A stretch of DNA of 64,000 bases from Zea mays (taxonomy: Eukaryota > Streptophyta > Magnoliopsida > Poales > Poaceae), in NCBI RefSeq assembly GCF_902167145.1, contig NC_050098.1, forward strand, positions 117,280,207 to 117,344,206, written 5' to 3'. This document shows, piece by piece, positions 1 to 11,263 of the stretch (its first letter is position 1; each line of letters opens with the position of its first letter). A model generated the notes under the pieces. That model worked only from the letters and a program-made list of their open reading frames with translations, had not been told where the DNA came from and did not search any database. Made by a program: the position numbers and the translations under genes.

Positions 1-845
1 AAGGCCAGCCCCCCGAAGGGCTCCATGGCCGCCTCAGGCTACTCGGGCTCCGCGCCCATTACTGATCAGGGGTTCGAAGGCTGGCCCCCGAAGGGTTCAC
101 AGTCGCTTCAGACACCGAGCGAGGGATGACCAGGGGTACGTTCGATACATAACCAAGGCTCGGGCTGCGCTCCCGAGGTACCCTAGGACATTTCCGAGAC
201 CAGCGGGAACGATCTTGTAACGGAATCCCATCGGAGGGAGGCATCGAGCCCTCGGACCCCGTCGCCAGGGGACCGGGTCCGGCAAATCACTCGCAGGTAC
301 TTTTGGGCGTGCCTCTGGGCCCCTAGCCGACCCCCAACGAACGGGGCACGGACGTCCACTCGGATTACCCGCTTGCAGCTCACCGGAGACACCATGTTCG
401 GTGCCCATCGAGGGTAACATGGCGCACTCCCCCCCTCCTCCTTGCGGAAAGGCGACGTAGGGGCGTATGTAAAAAGTCGAGTCTGTCCCTGATCGTCCTC
501 TCGTCCTGTGCAGAGGCTCGGGGGCTGCTCTCGCAAAAACCGGCTCCGGCCAAATCGTTGACAGCGTCAACATACCAGCCCGAGAGCTTGGGCCCCGACC
601 GTGCACCCGGGCTACGGCCAGTTCGCATGAGGGAACGACCAGACCAGCCGAAGCGTTAAGCGAAGTATTAAGACCTCGAAGGAGTGTAACCACTCCTCCG
701 AGGCCTCGGGGGCTACACCCGGCGGGTGCGCTCGCGCGCACCCACCGGAACGAAATGCAACCGAGAAAGGCTGGTCCCCTTGCAAAAAAGTGCGACAAAA
801 GCCTCCAAGCGAGTGCTAACACTCCCTTCGAGGCTCGGGGGCTAC
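1..845 (+). other. 3' internal non-coding region of element A
   Basis: This is GC-rich sequence with no credible coding region. It contains phrases shared with element C's 3' internal region, including a short ATCAGGGGTTCGAAGG motif near 64-80 and the block at 180-420. Long open frames on the minus strand here are composition artefacts. The stretch ends in a purine-rich tract directly before the LTR. Confidence 0.75.
828..845 (+). other. Polypurine tract of element A
   Basis: The sequence GAGGCTCGGGGGCTAC directly precedes the LTR start TGTCGGGG. The same tract precedes the 3' LTR of element C at 58675-58690. It is the likely plus-strand primer site for reverse transcription. Confidence 0.6.
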
Positions 846-1329
846 TGTCGGGGACCATAATTAGGGGTACCCTCAAGACGCCTAATTCTCAGCTGGTAAC
901 CCCCATCAGCATAAAGCTGCAAAGGCCTGATGGGTACGATTAAGTCAGGGATCAGTCCACACGAGTGACTCGATCACGCTTCACCCGAGCCTAGCCTCGG
1001 CCAAAGGCAGCCGACCTCGAGAGACTTCCGTCTCGCCCGAGGCCCCCTTTTTATGGCGGACACATCACCGGCTTGCCCGAGGCCTTGGCTTCGCTCAGAA
1101 GCAACCTTGACTAAATCGCCGCACCGACTGACCAAATTGCAGGGGCATTTAACGCAAAGGTGGCCTGACACCTCTATCCTGACACGCGCCCCCGGCAGAG
1201 CCGAAGTGACCGCCGTCACTCCACTGCTCCACTGGCCAGTCTGACAGAAGGACAGCGCCGCCTGCGCCACTCCGACTGCAGTGCCACTCGACAGAGTGAG
1301 TCTGACAGGCAGTCAGGCCTTGCCAAAGG

Positions 1330-1677
1330 CGCCACGGCGAACTCCGCTCACCCGACCCCAGGGCTCGGACTCGGGCTAAGACCCGGAAGACGGCGAACTC
1401 CGCTCCGCCCGACCCCAGGGCTCGGACTCGGACTAAGACCCGGAAGACGGCGAACTCCGCTCCGCCCGACCCCAGGGCTCAGACTCGGGCTAAGACCCGG
1501 AAGACGGCGAACTCCGCTCCGCCCGACCCTAGGGCTCGGACTCGGGCTAAGACCCGGAAGACGGCGAACTCCGCTCCGCCCGACCCCAGGGCTCGGACTC
1601 GGGCTAGCACCCGGAAGACGACGAAACTCCGCTTCGCCCGACCCCAGGGCTCGGACTCCGCCCTGGCCTCGGCCGAA
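1330..1677 (+). repeat. 57-bp tandem repeat array in the LTR of A
   Basis: The phrase ACCCGGAAGACGGCG recurs at 1381, 1438, 1495, 1552 and, with changes, 1609, giving an exact 57-bp period and about six copies including a diverged first one. The period is a multiple of three, so minus-strand frames stay open and give a spurious repetitive ORF. The array lies upstream of the TATA box, in the U3 part of the LTR. Confidence 0.9.
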
Positions 1678-2157
1678 CGACTTCCGCCTCGCCCGACCCC
1701 TTGGCTCGGGCTCGGCCACGGCAACAAAAGGCAAACTCAACCTCGGCTTCGGAGGAACCCCCACGTCGCCCTGCCTAGGGCATAGACCGCCACGTCAACA
1801 GGAGGCGCCATCATCATCCTACCCCGAATCGACTCGGGTCACGGAGAACAAGACCGGCGTCTCATCCGGCCAGCTTCGCCGGAGGGGCAATGATGGCGCT
1901 CCGCAAGCTCTGTGACGACGGCGGCCCCCGGCTCTCTTACGGAAGCAGGACAACGTCAGCAGGGACTCGACCGCTCCAACAGCTGTCCCTCCATCAGGCT
2001 CCGCCGCACCTCCGACAGCCACGACATCACGCCAGCAGGGTGCCCAGATCTCTCCGGCTGCCACATTGGCATGTACCTAGGGCGCTAGCTCTCCCTCCGC
2101 TAGACACGTAGCACTCTGCTACATCCCCATTGTACACCTGGATCCTCTCCTTACGAC

Positions 2158-2165
2158 TATAAAAG
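2158..2165 (+). promoter_or_regulatory. TATA box of the element A LTR
   Basis: TATAAAAG lies about 300 bp before the LTR end, at the same relative place as the TATA boxes of both LTRs of element C (6780 and 59698). It would mark the U3/R boundary just downstream. Confidence 0.6.
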
Positions 2166-2468
2166 GAAGGACCAGGGCCTTCTCAGAGAAGGTTGGCCGC
2201 GCGGGACCGAGGACGGGACAGGCGCTCTCTTGGGGCCGCTCGCTTCCCTCACCCGCGTGGACGCTTGTAACCCCCCTACTGCAAGCGCACCTGACCTGGG
2301 CGCGGGACGAACACGAAGGCCGCGGGACTTACACCTCTCTCACGCTCGACTCCGGCCACCTCGCCTCTCCCCCCTTCGCGCTCGCCCACGCGCTCGACCC
2401 ATCTAGGCTGGGGCACGCAGCACACTCACTCGTCGGCTTAGGGACCCCCCTGTCTCGAAACGCCGACA

Positions 2469-5312
2469 ACACCAGATAAGGAAGTCGAATTTGTTATTGA
2501 TCTATTACCTGGAACCGCTCCTATTTCAAAAAGACCATACAAGATGTCAGTAGAAGAACTACAAGAACATAAGAAGCAGTTAACGGAGTTACAGGAGTCT
2601 AGGTACAATCGACCGAGTTCCTCACCTTAGGGAGTGTTGGTTCTGTTTGTACAGAAGAAGGATGGATCACAAAGGATGTGTGTGGATTATAGATCGCTTA
2701 ATGATGTTACTATTAAAAACAAGTATCCTTTACCCCGTATTGAAGACCTATTCGATCAAATGAGAGGTGCCAATGTATTCTCGAAGATTGATCTCAAATC
2801 AGGATATCATCAAATGAAAATTAGTCCATCTGATATACCCAAGACAACTTTTTCTACCCGATATGGTCTATATGAATTCACAGTCATGTCATTTGGCTTA
2901 CCTAATGCACCAGCCTACTTCATGAATCTGATGAACAAGGTGTTCATGGAGTATCTTGATAAGTTCGTCATGGTATTCATTGGCGACATTCTTATTTATT
3001 CCAAGAATGATAGTGATCATGAGGAACATCTGTGGATGGTGCTACAGAAGTTACGGGATAATCAACTCTATGCCAAATACAGCAAGTGTGAGTTCTGGCT
3101 TGATGAAATACTGTTCCTTGGGCACATCATCTCCAAGAGCGAAATCTCAGTGGATCCGGCTAAAGTAACAACGATAGTAGGTTGGAAGATACCAAGTTCA
3201 GTCACGGAGGTCTGGAGTTTCCTCGGACTCGCGGGCTATTATCGGTGTTTTATTGAAGGCTTCTCCAAGATAGTGAAACCTATGACCTCATTACTGGAGA
3301 AGGGGAAAGAGTTTAAGTGGACTCATGAATGCCAAGATAGTTTCAATCAACTGAAGTTAAGATTGATGTCACCCCTAGTGTTGATTATGCCAGATCTGCA
3401 AAAGGGATTTGATATATATTGTGATGTGTGCCACCAGGGCTTGGGATGTGTTCTTACGCAAGAAGGACATGTGATCGCCTACGCATCTCGCCAGTTGCGG
3501 AAACATGAGTTGAACTACCCCACTCATAACTTAGAACTGGCAGACGTAGTGCATGCTCTCAAGGTTTGGAGGCATTATATAATGGGAACCAAATGCCAAG
3601 TCTACACTGATCATAAGACCTTAAAGTACATCTTCACTCAGAAAGATCTCAACCTCAGACAATGCCATTGGTAGGAGCTAATCAAAGATTATGACTTGTA
3701 GATTCACTATCATCCGGGCAAGGCGAATCTAGTTGTGCATGCCTTGAGTCAGAAGGAGCATGTTCATGCAGCTATTGTCACCGAGCTACCTGATGAGTTG
3801 GTAGAAGATTTTAGAAGACTCAACCTGGGAATAGTTGCACACACCGAAGGGATCACTATTGAAGTTGGACCTACATTGGAGCAAGAAATCCGCAAGGATC
3901 AGATCGGTGATGCTAAAATCCAAGAGATCAAAGATCTAATTACTGAAGGTAGAGGTCCAAACTTCATGGAGGATGAGTAAGGCACAATATGGTTCAAGAA
4001 CCAGATATGTGTTCCTGAGGTTGACAGCCTCCGTGAGACCATACTGAAGGAAGCCCATGACTCTAATTACTCTATTCATCCTGGTAGCACTAAGATGTAT
4101 TAGGATCTGAAGCAAAAGTACTAGTGGTATGGGCTGAAAAGAGATGTAGCTGCACACGTGGTTGTGTGTGATATATGCCAAAGAGTCAAAGCTGAACACC
4201 AAAGACCAGCTAGACTGCTACACCCATTAAAAGTACCCGAATGGAAGTGGGAAGAAATTGGTATGGATTTCATTACCTTGTTGCCTCGCACCCAAAGGGT
4301 TATGATTCTATATGGGTGATCGTGGATAGACTGACCAAAGTGGCTCACTACATTCCGGTCAAGACCACTTACAAGGGTTCTCAGTTGATAGAGTTATATA
4401 TGTCTTGAATTGTTTGCTTACATGGTGTACCGAAGAAGATTGTTTCTGATCGAGGATCACAGTTTGCCTCAAGATTTTGGAAGAGCCTTCATGAGAACAT
4501 GGATACAAAGTTGAACTTTAGTTCAGCCTATCATCCTCAAACTGATGGCCAAACCGAGAGAACTAACCAAGTACTTGAGGATATGTTAAGAGCTTGTGCC
4601 CTTAAGCATGGAGACAGTTGGGACAAGAGTCTACCATATGCTGAGTTCTCTTATAATAATAGTTACCAGGCCAGTCTGAAAATGTCACCATTTGAAGGTT
4701 TATATGGCAAAAAGTGCAGGACTCCTCTCTATTGGGATCAGACTGGAGAAAGACAGTTCTTTGGGCCTGAGATTATTCAAGAGGTGGAAGAACAAGTCCA
4801 TATGATCCGGGAGAACTTGAGGGTAGCATAGACTCGGCAGAAGAGCTATGATGATAACTAGAGAAGACCACTGGAATTTGAGGAGGGTGATCACGTGTAC
4901 CTAAAGGTGTCACCAATTCGTGGGATGAGACGATTCAAAGTTAAAGGGAAGTTATCCCCCTCGCTTTATTGGACCCTTTAGAATCTTTAGGCGAGTTGGG
5001 GAGATGGCCTATCAGCTTGAGCTACCTGACCATCTGTCTGATGTACATGATGTATTCCACGTGTCTCAACTCAAGAAGTGTCTCCGTATTCCCGAGGAAC
5101 GACTACCAATGGAAGAACTCAGTGTGCAAGGTGATCTAACTTACACAGAGTATCCCATCAAGATCATTGACACTTTGACTCGAGTTACAAGAAATAAAGT
5201 GATAAAGATGTGCAAAGTGCAATGGAGTCAACATGGAGAAGATGAAGCTACTTGGGAGGGAGAAGAAGAGCTTCGAATAGAATTTACCCACCTCTTCCCT
5301 AGTCCTTCCTAA
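2469..5312 (+). pseudogene. pol: Decayed pol (RT, RNase H, integrase, chromodomain-like tail) of element B
   Basis: Translation gives a Tekay/Del-type chromovirus pol beginning between protease and RT; everything upstream was displaced by the insertion of A. RT runs from about 2469 to 3380 with the [13 protein letters not shown] lead-in and [11 protein letters not shown]. RNase H follows ([16 protein letters not shown]). The integrase zinc region ([16 protein letters not shown]) is near 4075-4190 and its core (SDRGSQF, NQVLEDMLRA) near 4450-4600. A tail with VQWSQHGEDEATWE ends at 5312. It is clearly dead: in-frame stops at 2628, around 3672, 3700 and 3978, several in integrase, and frameshifts near 4300 and 4990. 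The RT active-site box reads FIGD instead of FIDD, so one catalytic aspartate is lost. Confidence 0.92.
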
Positions 5313-5331
5313 TCTCGAGGTCGAGATTCTT

Positions 5332-5349
5332 CTTAAGGGGGGTAGGATT
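5332..5349 (+). other. Polypurine tract of element B
   Basis: TTAAGGGGGGTAGGATT lies between the pol stop and the LTR start TGTAATACCC. It matches the expected plus-strand primer position. Confidence 0.7.
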
Positions 5350-5515
5350 TGTAATACCCAAGTTGTAAAAGTAAGAAAGGTTTGCTTTCCCTTATATGTA
5401 TTACTCTCTATTCACTATAACATGTGAGCACCCAAATTTAAATTGATTAATTAACTAGTGACATCCAAAATAATTGGTGCATCATGCTCGAGTTTATGTG
5501 TTTGTGCATCTATGG

Positions 5516-5573
<58 letters not shown>
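5516..5573 (+). repeat. (AAT)n microsatellite
   Basis: There are about 19 uninterrupted AAT units inside the element B LTR. The leucine run in the minus-strand frame here is an artefact of the repeat. Confidence 0.97.
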
Positions 5574-5575
<2 letters not shown>

Positions 5576-5746
5576 TACAATAATGTCCAAAATGTCCAAA
5601 TCTAGAAATTTGAAATAACAAAGAAAAGGAGAGAGAGAGGGAAAAATACCATACCAAACAAAGAGAATAAACATATAAATAAATGAATCCCTTCCATACT
5701 ACTATGTCTATTTTGTACATTAATTTGAGTACAAGTTCACAACACT

Positions 5747-5751
5747 ATTTG
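5747..5751. repeat. Left target-site duplication of C (ATTTG)
   Basis: ATTTG directly precedes the LTR start TGTCAGG. Its partner is at 59995-59999. Confidence 0.92.
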
Positions 5752-7068
5752 TGTCAGGTACCGTAATTAGGGGTACCCCCAATACTCCTTAACATGGCTG
5801 GAAAACATCCTTAGAACAAACCGTAAAGACTGATAGGCACGGTTCAAGTCAAGGTCTTGTCTACCAAGGGACGCGATCTCATCCGAGCCTAGCCTCGGGC
5901 AAGAACAGTAGTCCCGGACGGATTCACGCCTCGCCTGAGGGCATCCTCAGGCAGTGGGCGCACCCTCGGCTTGCCCGAAGCCAAGCTCGGGCAAACTTTG
6001 TCGTGCAGCGACCACGCCCAAATCGCCTCACCAACCGACCGTATCGCATGCACATTTAATGCGGGGATCGCCTGACACCTTATCCTGACACGCGCGCCTC
6101 AGTTGGCAAGGTCGAAGTGACCGCAGTCACTTCTCCCCTTTACTGATCGTTCTGACAGGAAAACAACACTATTCACCCCGTTCCGACTACTGTGCCAACC
6201 ACTAGGGTAAAACCAACGGCAGTATGTCACGACCTCCCCCGAGTTCAGCCTCGGGCGCAACAGGGAGCTCCGCCTCGCCCGACCTCAGGCCTCGGCCTCA
6301 GCCTCGGCCTCGGGAGAAAGTCTCCACCTCGCCCGACCTCGGGCCTCGGCCTCGGCCTCAGCCTCGGCCTCGGGAGGAGTCACAACCTCGCCCGACCTCA
6401 GCTTCGGCCTCAAGAGAAGTCTCCGCCTCACCCGACCTCGGCCTCGGACCGACTACACAACTGGGATACATCATTACCCTACCCCTAGCTAGCTGCCTCA
6501 GGCTACGAAGGAACAAGACCGGTGTCCCATCTAGATTACTCCGGTAACAGGTAATGATGGTTCCCCGCGTGCGTTCATGACGTCGATGGTTCTCAGCTCC
6601 CTACGGAAGCAAGGAAACGTCAGCAGGATCCATGCCGCACCGCCAGCTGCGCTTCTATAGGGCTCAAGCACTTCTCCGACGGCCACGTTAGCACGTACAC
6701 AGGGCTCAAGCACTTCTCCGCCGGCCACGTTAGCACATAGCTACACCCCCATTGTACATCTGGACCATCTCCTTGTCTCTATAAAAGGGGATGTCCAGGG
6801 CCTTCCTAAGGGGGCGAGAGGGGCGAGCAGAGGCAGGCAGAGTGGGAGAAACGCAGAGGAGGCTAACTCAGACAGCTCACCTCTGGGCCAGACCCTCTCT
6901 CTCTCTCTCGCGACGCTTGTAACCCCTACTACGAGTACCCCGGTGCAAGATAATATAAGCCTCATCCTCCCTCTAGTATTCCATCTTGCATGAACCCATC
7001 TGGGCAGGGACACGCAGCGACAAATTCACTAGTCGGTTGAGGGTCCTCGCGGGTCCGAAACACTGACA
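5752..7068 (+). repeat. 5' LTR of element C (1,317 bp)
   Basis: It starts TGTCAGGTACC and ends CACTGACA. A CCTCGG-rich low-complexity patch lies near 6280-6430 and a TATA box at 6780. A primer-binding site follows at 7071. It pairs with 58691-59994. Confidence 0.93.
6780..6787 (+). promoter_or_regulatory. TATA box of the C 5' LTR
   Basis: TATAAAAG lies about 290 bp before the LTR end. The same box is at 59698-59705 in the 3' LTR. This would be the promoter of C's genomic RNA. Confidence 0.65.
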
Positions 7069-7070
7069 GT

Positions 7071-7088
7071 TGGCGCGCCAGGTAGGGG
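7071..7088 (+). other. Primer-binding site of element C
   Basis: TGGCGCGCCAGGTAGGGG begins two bases after the LTR end, where the tRNA primer site belongs. I did not assign the tRNA. Confidence 0.75.
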
Positions 7089-7128
7089 TCTGTTGCGTGT
7101 TAACAAATACTTTCCCGTTGAGTTCCAG

Positions 7129-7700
7129 ATGGACAATCTTCGGCAGCCTCTTCAGCCTGGGACGGTGCTCCGCTTCGGGAGTCTGGAGTTCATGTCCCGC
7201 GACGGCGGCTACGACATGGTACTCCTCCCCTCGTAGCACGACAACGACGACGGTCGTCGGCTCGCCCGACGGAGGTGAACTCGACGACGGCATCCCCTCG
7301 CGGCAGGAGAGGAACATCCGGGTTTGTCCCGCCACCCTCCTCGCCGGAGGAGGAGAAGATGGGGCAACCGTGGCCAGGCAGGAGGCGGCACCTCGTCGGC
7401 TGTCGGACCAGAGCGAGTCGACGACCCCGGCACCCCTGTGGGGGACATGTCGGGTGGTGTCCTCGCACCTGAGACAACGACGGGTGTCGCTTCCCAGCAA
7501 CGTGCCAACCCCAAGCGGACTGATGACGCCAGCACCCTCGCGAAGGACTTGTTGGGCGTTAGCCTCGTACATGAGATAACGGTGCATTATGTCCCCGATG
7601 CGACTTCACCACCGTCCATCAACCAAGAGGTACCATCCGTTTTCCACCCTGTTCCCTTTAGATTCAGCTTCGATCCACCAAGCGACCCCGCTTTGGTGAG
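7129..7700 (+). pseudogene. gag: gag of element C, N-terminal part
   Basis: The frame opens at ATG 7129 (MDNLRQPLQPGTVLRFGSL), 40 bases after the primer site, and can be followed to 7700 despite in-frame stops near 7231 and 7276. At 7700 it is cut by element D. The codon split by the insertion is completed at 34694, and the same frame continues into AFARAYPDLPGYHMW. The start fits a Tat-type gag. The product would be the particle protein, here non-functional. Confidence 0.75.
7696..7700. repeat. Left target-site duplication of D (GTGAG)
   Basis: GTGAG directly precedes the LTR of D. Its partner is at 34689-34693. Confidence 0.93.
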
Positions 7701-8179
7701 TGTTGGAACTTGCTCTCCCGAGCAAGATGATCCAACGAGGGAGTGAAAGTAATGCAAACAAGGTTTTAGCTCAAGAAGGCAATTGCTCTGTTAATCTCGC
7801 CCCTCAAGGGGCACTGTGCGGGGGTATTTATAGGTGCCTGAGTGCCCAGCGTCTAAGAATAAGGACGCATGTGCCCTCAGGCGCCCATGTCACCCCGGGA
7901 TATTCCCATAAAGCAGGGTTACAGACTGTCATTACAGAAAAGCCTTTACAAATCGGGCCCGTAATACACTCAGCCGCGCGGGGCCTGTTACAATGGGCCG
8001 AATTTTGCGTGGGCCTTCATGTTGGACGAGGGCGCAGGACGAGGCGACCTCGTCGTTGGCCTTCGTCCTGCAGCTTGTCGGACGAAGGGTGTGAACTGCC
8101 AGTCGCTTTGCTTCCGTTGTCGCAGCGAGATTGGCAAAGGCATCGAGCGAAGAGTAGAGTCCTCGCCTTCGCCCCAACA
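7701..8179 (-). repeat. 3' LTR of element D (479 bp)
   Basis: On the + strand it reads TGTTGGAACTTG to CGCCCCAACA, with inverted ends TGTTGG/CCAACA. A TATAAATA box reads on the minus strand at 7832-7825. Its pair is 34209-34688. Confidence 0.95.
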
Positions 8180-8194
8180 TTTGCCCTCCGAGGG
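8180..8194 (-). other. Polypurine tract of element D
   Basis: Read on the minus strand, CCCTCGGAGGGCAAA abuts the 3' LTR. It is the likely plus-strand primer. Confidence 0.55.
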
Positions 8195-8346
8195 ACCAGT
8201 TCGACTAAGTCATCTGGTGCCAAAGACGTCGCTAGATGGTGGAGACGTTGCCCTCGCTCGAAGTGGTTCCGCGGGGGTTTTTGATGTGACCGTTGATGGA
8301 CGCAGTACTGTTGGACTGTGGGTTTCCCGAAGCGTCGCGTCCTGTG

Positions 8347-8354
8347 TATAAAAA
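8347..8354 (+). promoter_or_regulatory. TATA box of the antisense accessory gene of D
   Basis: TATAAAAA followed by a G-run lies 162 bases upstream of the accessory gene's ATG and outside the LTR, on the strand opposite to D's gag-pol. This is consistent with a private promoter, as reported for the accessory gene of Grande. The bases from 8180 to here would be its upstream region and those from about 8378 to 8508 its leader. Confidence 0.6.
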
Positions 8355-8792
8355 GGGGGGCGAGGCGGCGCGGGCCAGGCACTCTTTCTGCGTGCCGCGA
8401 AACCCTAGCCGCCTTTAGAAACCGTTCGCCTGCTCGCTTGCCCTCCTTGCTTCTGCTCGTCGGAGATCTGGCCGCGTCAAGCAGACCGCCCGCCGCCGGT
8501 ACGTAGCCATGCCGTCCTCTTCTCCATCTACTGCTGATACACCGCCGGCCGGCGCATCGTCCGAGGACACTTTGAGCAACGTGGCGGTGGAGGAGTTGCA
8601 GCCTGGTGATACAGTGGAGTTTGGCGTGTCGCGGATGTCCTCGGTCCGTGTGCAAGATATGCAGCAGCTTGGATATTTTGGCAGCGGAGTGGGGCGTGTC
8701 CCGGGGGCGGAGGAGGTCCCCGAGCCAGAAGGCGAGTTGGTCGTTTTTGAAGCTTTTTCGCTGCTGGCCTTCGTCTGCCTGCACATCGATTC

Positions 8793-10209
8793 GTGGCGGA
8801 GGTCCTACGGAAGTTCGAGGTCCAGGTCCACCAGCTGACGCCGAATGCCATGGTGGCCCTGGCAAAGTATGTTTGGGCGGCGACTTCGTATGGCGGTCAG
8901 CCCTCTGTGGAGGTCTTCGCAAAACATTACTGTCTGCATTGGCAAAAGAGGAAAATCGGCCATGAGATTGCACAGTTTGGATCATGCACATTTACGCCGA
9001 GGACCAGCAAGACTTCGATGGTAGTCGTGGAGTTGGTTCCCTGTGCCCGCAATAAATGGGGCAACTGGTGGGATTTCTGGTTTTACGTTTCCGAAGGCGC
9101 AGTTGAAGACCACCTAGGGCTCCCCGTGGCCGTCATGTGCTCCCATTATTACGTAGTGTACCCGCCATTTGAGGTAGCGGAGGATGATGAAGACGAAGAA
9201 GCCTTTCGGTGCGCTGCCCGCATGAGTAGCGGGCGCGATTTAGTTGAGGAATTTGTCGGGTATGGGGTATGGCCCTTGGCGCATGGCTGGGCGCTGGGCG
9301 GAGTATGCCCTCGCGAGATGCCCTCCCGGGGCGGGCAGCTGGTGCGAAGTCCTGCCTTCGCGCTAGATTTGCGTGGCCGAGATCCCGCCGCATTCGTGCG
9401 TGAAGCGGAAGACGGTGCGGCGAGGATCGTGGGGCGCTACGTGCCGAAGATAGAGGGTCTACAGAGCTGGGATATCCGTGGGTCCAACGACAGGTTGAAT
9501 CGGGTCTTCGAATTGAACCGCTTGCCGTACAGTGGTTATCCCGGGGAAGACGCCGCCGACCGCCGTGGGAAGAAACCGATGGGCGGTACCGAGGAAGGGC
9601 CATCACAGGAGGCTGCCCCGGTCGCTAAGAAGAGAAAATTAGGTACTATAGCGGGGGGAATGGGGGTGTCTGATAATTTTGCTATGGAGTTGATGGGGAC
9701 ATGTGCGGCCCCCGGGGGAAGGATGTCTTCGCCCGAGCTCCGGGAGTCTTCGGCGCGAATGCTGGAGGTTACCGGGGGTCGGTGGCCAAAGAATCTTCCG
9801 ATCCCCTGGGCGGTGGGCGAAGACATGTCTACGTCTCGTATAGCTCGTGGCTTGAGGATTTTCCCTTACGGACGAAATATTGCTGTTGTTGTGTCGACAG
9901 TGATGAACAAGGATCGTCAAGACGCTGCGCAGAAGCGCCGGGCGGTTATCAGGCTCGCCAATCCTAGGCGTGAAGCGAAGAAAGCGCGGGGGAGCGCGAA
10001 GGCTGCTGCCCCCGGCAGTAGCCAGCCGGCGCCGGCTGTGAAACCGGCCGCGCCCGGATCCAGCAAGGCGTCGGAGAGCACGAAGGCTGTTGTCGCTGGC
10101 GGAACCAAGCCTCCCCCGGGCGAAGCTGCGAAAAGGCGGGAGCTGCCTTCGCCGGGGAAATGTGTTGCCGACTTCGACACGAACATTAGCGTGGATGACT
10201 ATTTTGTTG
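8793..10209 (+). CDS. Exon 1 body of the D accessory gene (gypsy-type transposon domain, NLS)
   Basis: This is the long open part of exon 1 after the frameshift at 8754-8758. The motif run RFVAEVLRKFEVQVHQLTPN followed by WAATSYGG and HYCLHWQKRK is typical of the putative gypsy type transposon domain. KKRKLG at about 9628-9645 looks like a monopartite nuclear signal. The region after 9950 is rich in Ala, Pro, Ser and Lys and is probably disordered. It ends at a GTAAG donor at 10210; without splicing the frame would stop at 10235. Confidence 0.7.
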
Positions 10210-10516
10210 GTAAGTTTTTTTTCGAGGTCTTCTGACCGGTGATACGTTGCAGGGTCGGGCGAGGAGGAATTGGTTGTTGTCCCGCCTGCGGTGGCAACCA
10301 CGGCGTCAACGGCGGTGGTTGGGGTGAAGGGTGTTGCGTTTTGCGCGAGCGACGAGATTCCGCCAGCCGCGACCGTCAAGGACGTGGCGGGCTCCATGTC
10401 CCGGCGGCTGAGGGAGGCGTCACAGCAGCTGTCGCAGTAGCTAAGTCAAGTAAGTTGAGCTGGACTTTGGTGTTTGTTGTTTCCATGAGGATTGTGGTCT
10501 CATGTGTTTCTGTCAG

Positions 10517-11263
10517 GCGGCTGACTTCGCCGACCGCGTGGCGTCAGGTGCCCTAACTGCGGATGTGGCTGCCGAAGTCAAGAGACTTCGAGCGCAGCAC
10601 ACGGATTTCGTCCGGGAGAAGTCAGCTGCGGAGAGCAAAAACTGCAGGCTGGAGGAGAAAGTGGCTGCCTTGGAGGCCGAGAAGATGGACCTCCGGCGCC
10701 AGCTGGTGGAGGAGAGGCGGGAGGCGAACCGGGCCATCTCTGAGGCGCAGGCTACGCAGGCGGAGGCCAAAGTGGCGCGGGCAGAGGGAAGTCTCGCCAG
10801 CCAACGCGCCGAGGAGTGGGAGGCAAGGTTCAACGACCTGCGCGGCCGCGTGGACAAGGCCGAGGCCTCTACACGCGCGGAGGTTGAGCGGACGCTCGCA
10901 CAACTCGTGGACTCGTACCGCAAACTGGGTGCACGGACTACTGAATTCGAAGTGCCCGACCGAGAAGCGGGCCTTCGCTTCCTCGAGTGGTTGCAGGAGG
11001 AGCTGTTGGTGCTCCCGACCATTGTAGAGGGTTTCATGTCCTTCGCCTCCCTCGTCACCTGCGAGGGGGCCATGAATGCGTTGTCCCGCAAGGGTTGTAG
11101 GCACTACGAGGTCTTCGACCAATCAGACGAGAACTTTGAACGTGAGATCTTCAAGGCCGAAGACCCTGTTGTGAAGCAGTCAGCGGGGGCAGTTTTTGAT
11201 AGGATGTGGGGGTTGCATGGTCGGGAGGCGGTCAGGGAGCGGGCCGACCGGGCGAGAGACCAG
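10517..11263 (+). CDS. Exon 3 of the D accessory gene (coiled coil)
   Basis: It is an exact multiple of three (249 codons) between a TTTCTGTCAG acceptor and a CAG|GTGAAG donor. Residues 15-125 form a long coiled coil (for example RLEEKVAALEAEKMDLRRQL). The rest (FLEWLQEELLVLPTIVEGFM, ASLVTCEGAMNAL) is conserved-looking and folded. The coding strand is opposite to D's pol, and the heptad pattern makes a chance ORF unlikely. Confidence 0.7.

Larger units (their letters stand above)
1..2468 (+). mobile_element. Element A: 3' end of a Tat-clade Ty3/gypsy retrotransposon
   Basis: Only the right end of this element is in view: 845 bases of GC-rich non-coding 3' internal sequence, a purine-rich tract and a complete 3' LTR. 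Bases 1-640 closely resemble the 3' internal part of element C at about 44070-44610, and the LTR begins like C's (TGTCGGG..ACC, then ATTAGGGGTACC), so A and C are related families. A's LTR ends inside the pol of element B: B's reading frame starts immediately after base 2468. The remainder of A, including gag-pol and its 5' LTR, lies to the left of the window, so its target-site duplication cannot be checked. Confidence 0.85.
846..2468 (+). repeat. 3' LTR of element A (1,623 bp)
   Basis: The LTR starts TGTCGGGGACC and ends CGCCGACA, so it has the usual TG..CA ends. It has a TATA box at 2158-2165 and an array of 57-bp repeats at about 1330-1677. It is about 300 bp longer than the LTRs of the related element C, largely because of that array. 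Confidence 0.85.
5350..5751 (+). repeat. 3' LTR of element B, first part
   Basis: The LTR begins TGTAATACCCAAG right after the purine tract. It is interrupted at 5751 by element C. The five bases ATTTG at 5747-5751 are repeated at 59995-59999, where B's sequence resumes, so this LTR is one unit split by a 54 kb insertion. Confidence 0.85.

Noticed and set aside
97..876. Long minus-strand ORF (259 codons) in element A
   Set aside because: It lies in GC-rich non-coding 3' TE sequence, crosses the purine tract and LTR boundary at 845/846, and shows no protein-like pattern.
1348..1764. Repetitive minus-strand ORF with a PSPSPGVGRSGV-like unit
   Set aside because: It is a by-product of the 57-bp tandem repeat, whose period is a multiple of three, inside an LTR.
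5451..5720. Minus-strand ORF with a leucine run
   Set aside because: The leucines are the (AAT)n microsatellite read in reverse, inside the B LTR.
7070..7579. + strand ORF of 169 codons at the start of C
   Set aside because: It begins in the primer-binding site and is out of frame with the recognisable gag start at 7129 and with the gag continuation at 34694.
8017..8991. Minus-strand ORF of 324 codons
   Set aside because: It crosses the D LTR, the purine tract and the accessory gene's first exon in the opposite strand; a shadow of exon 1.
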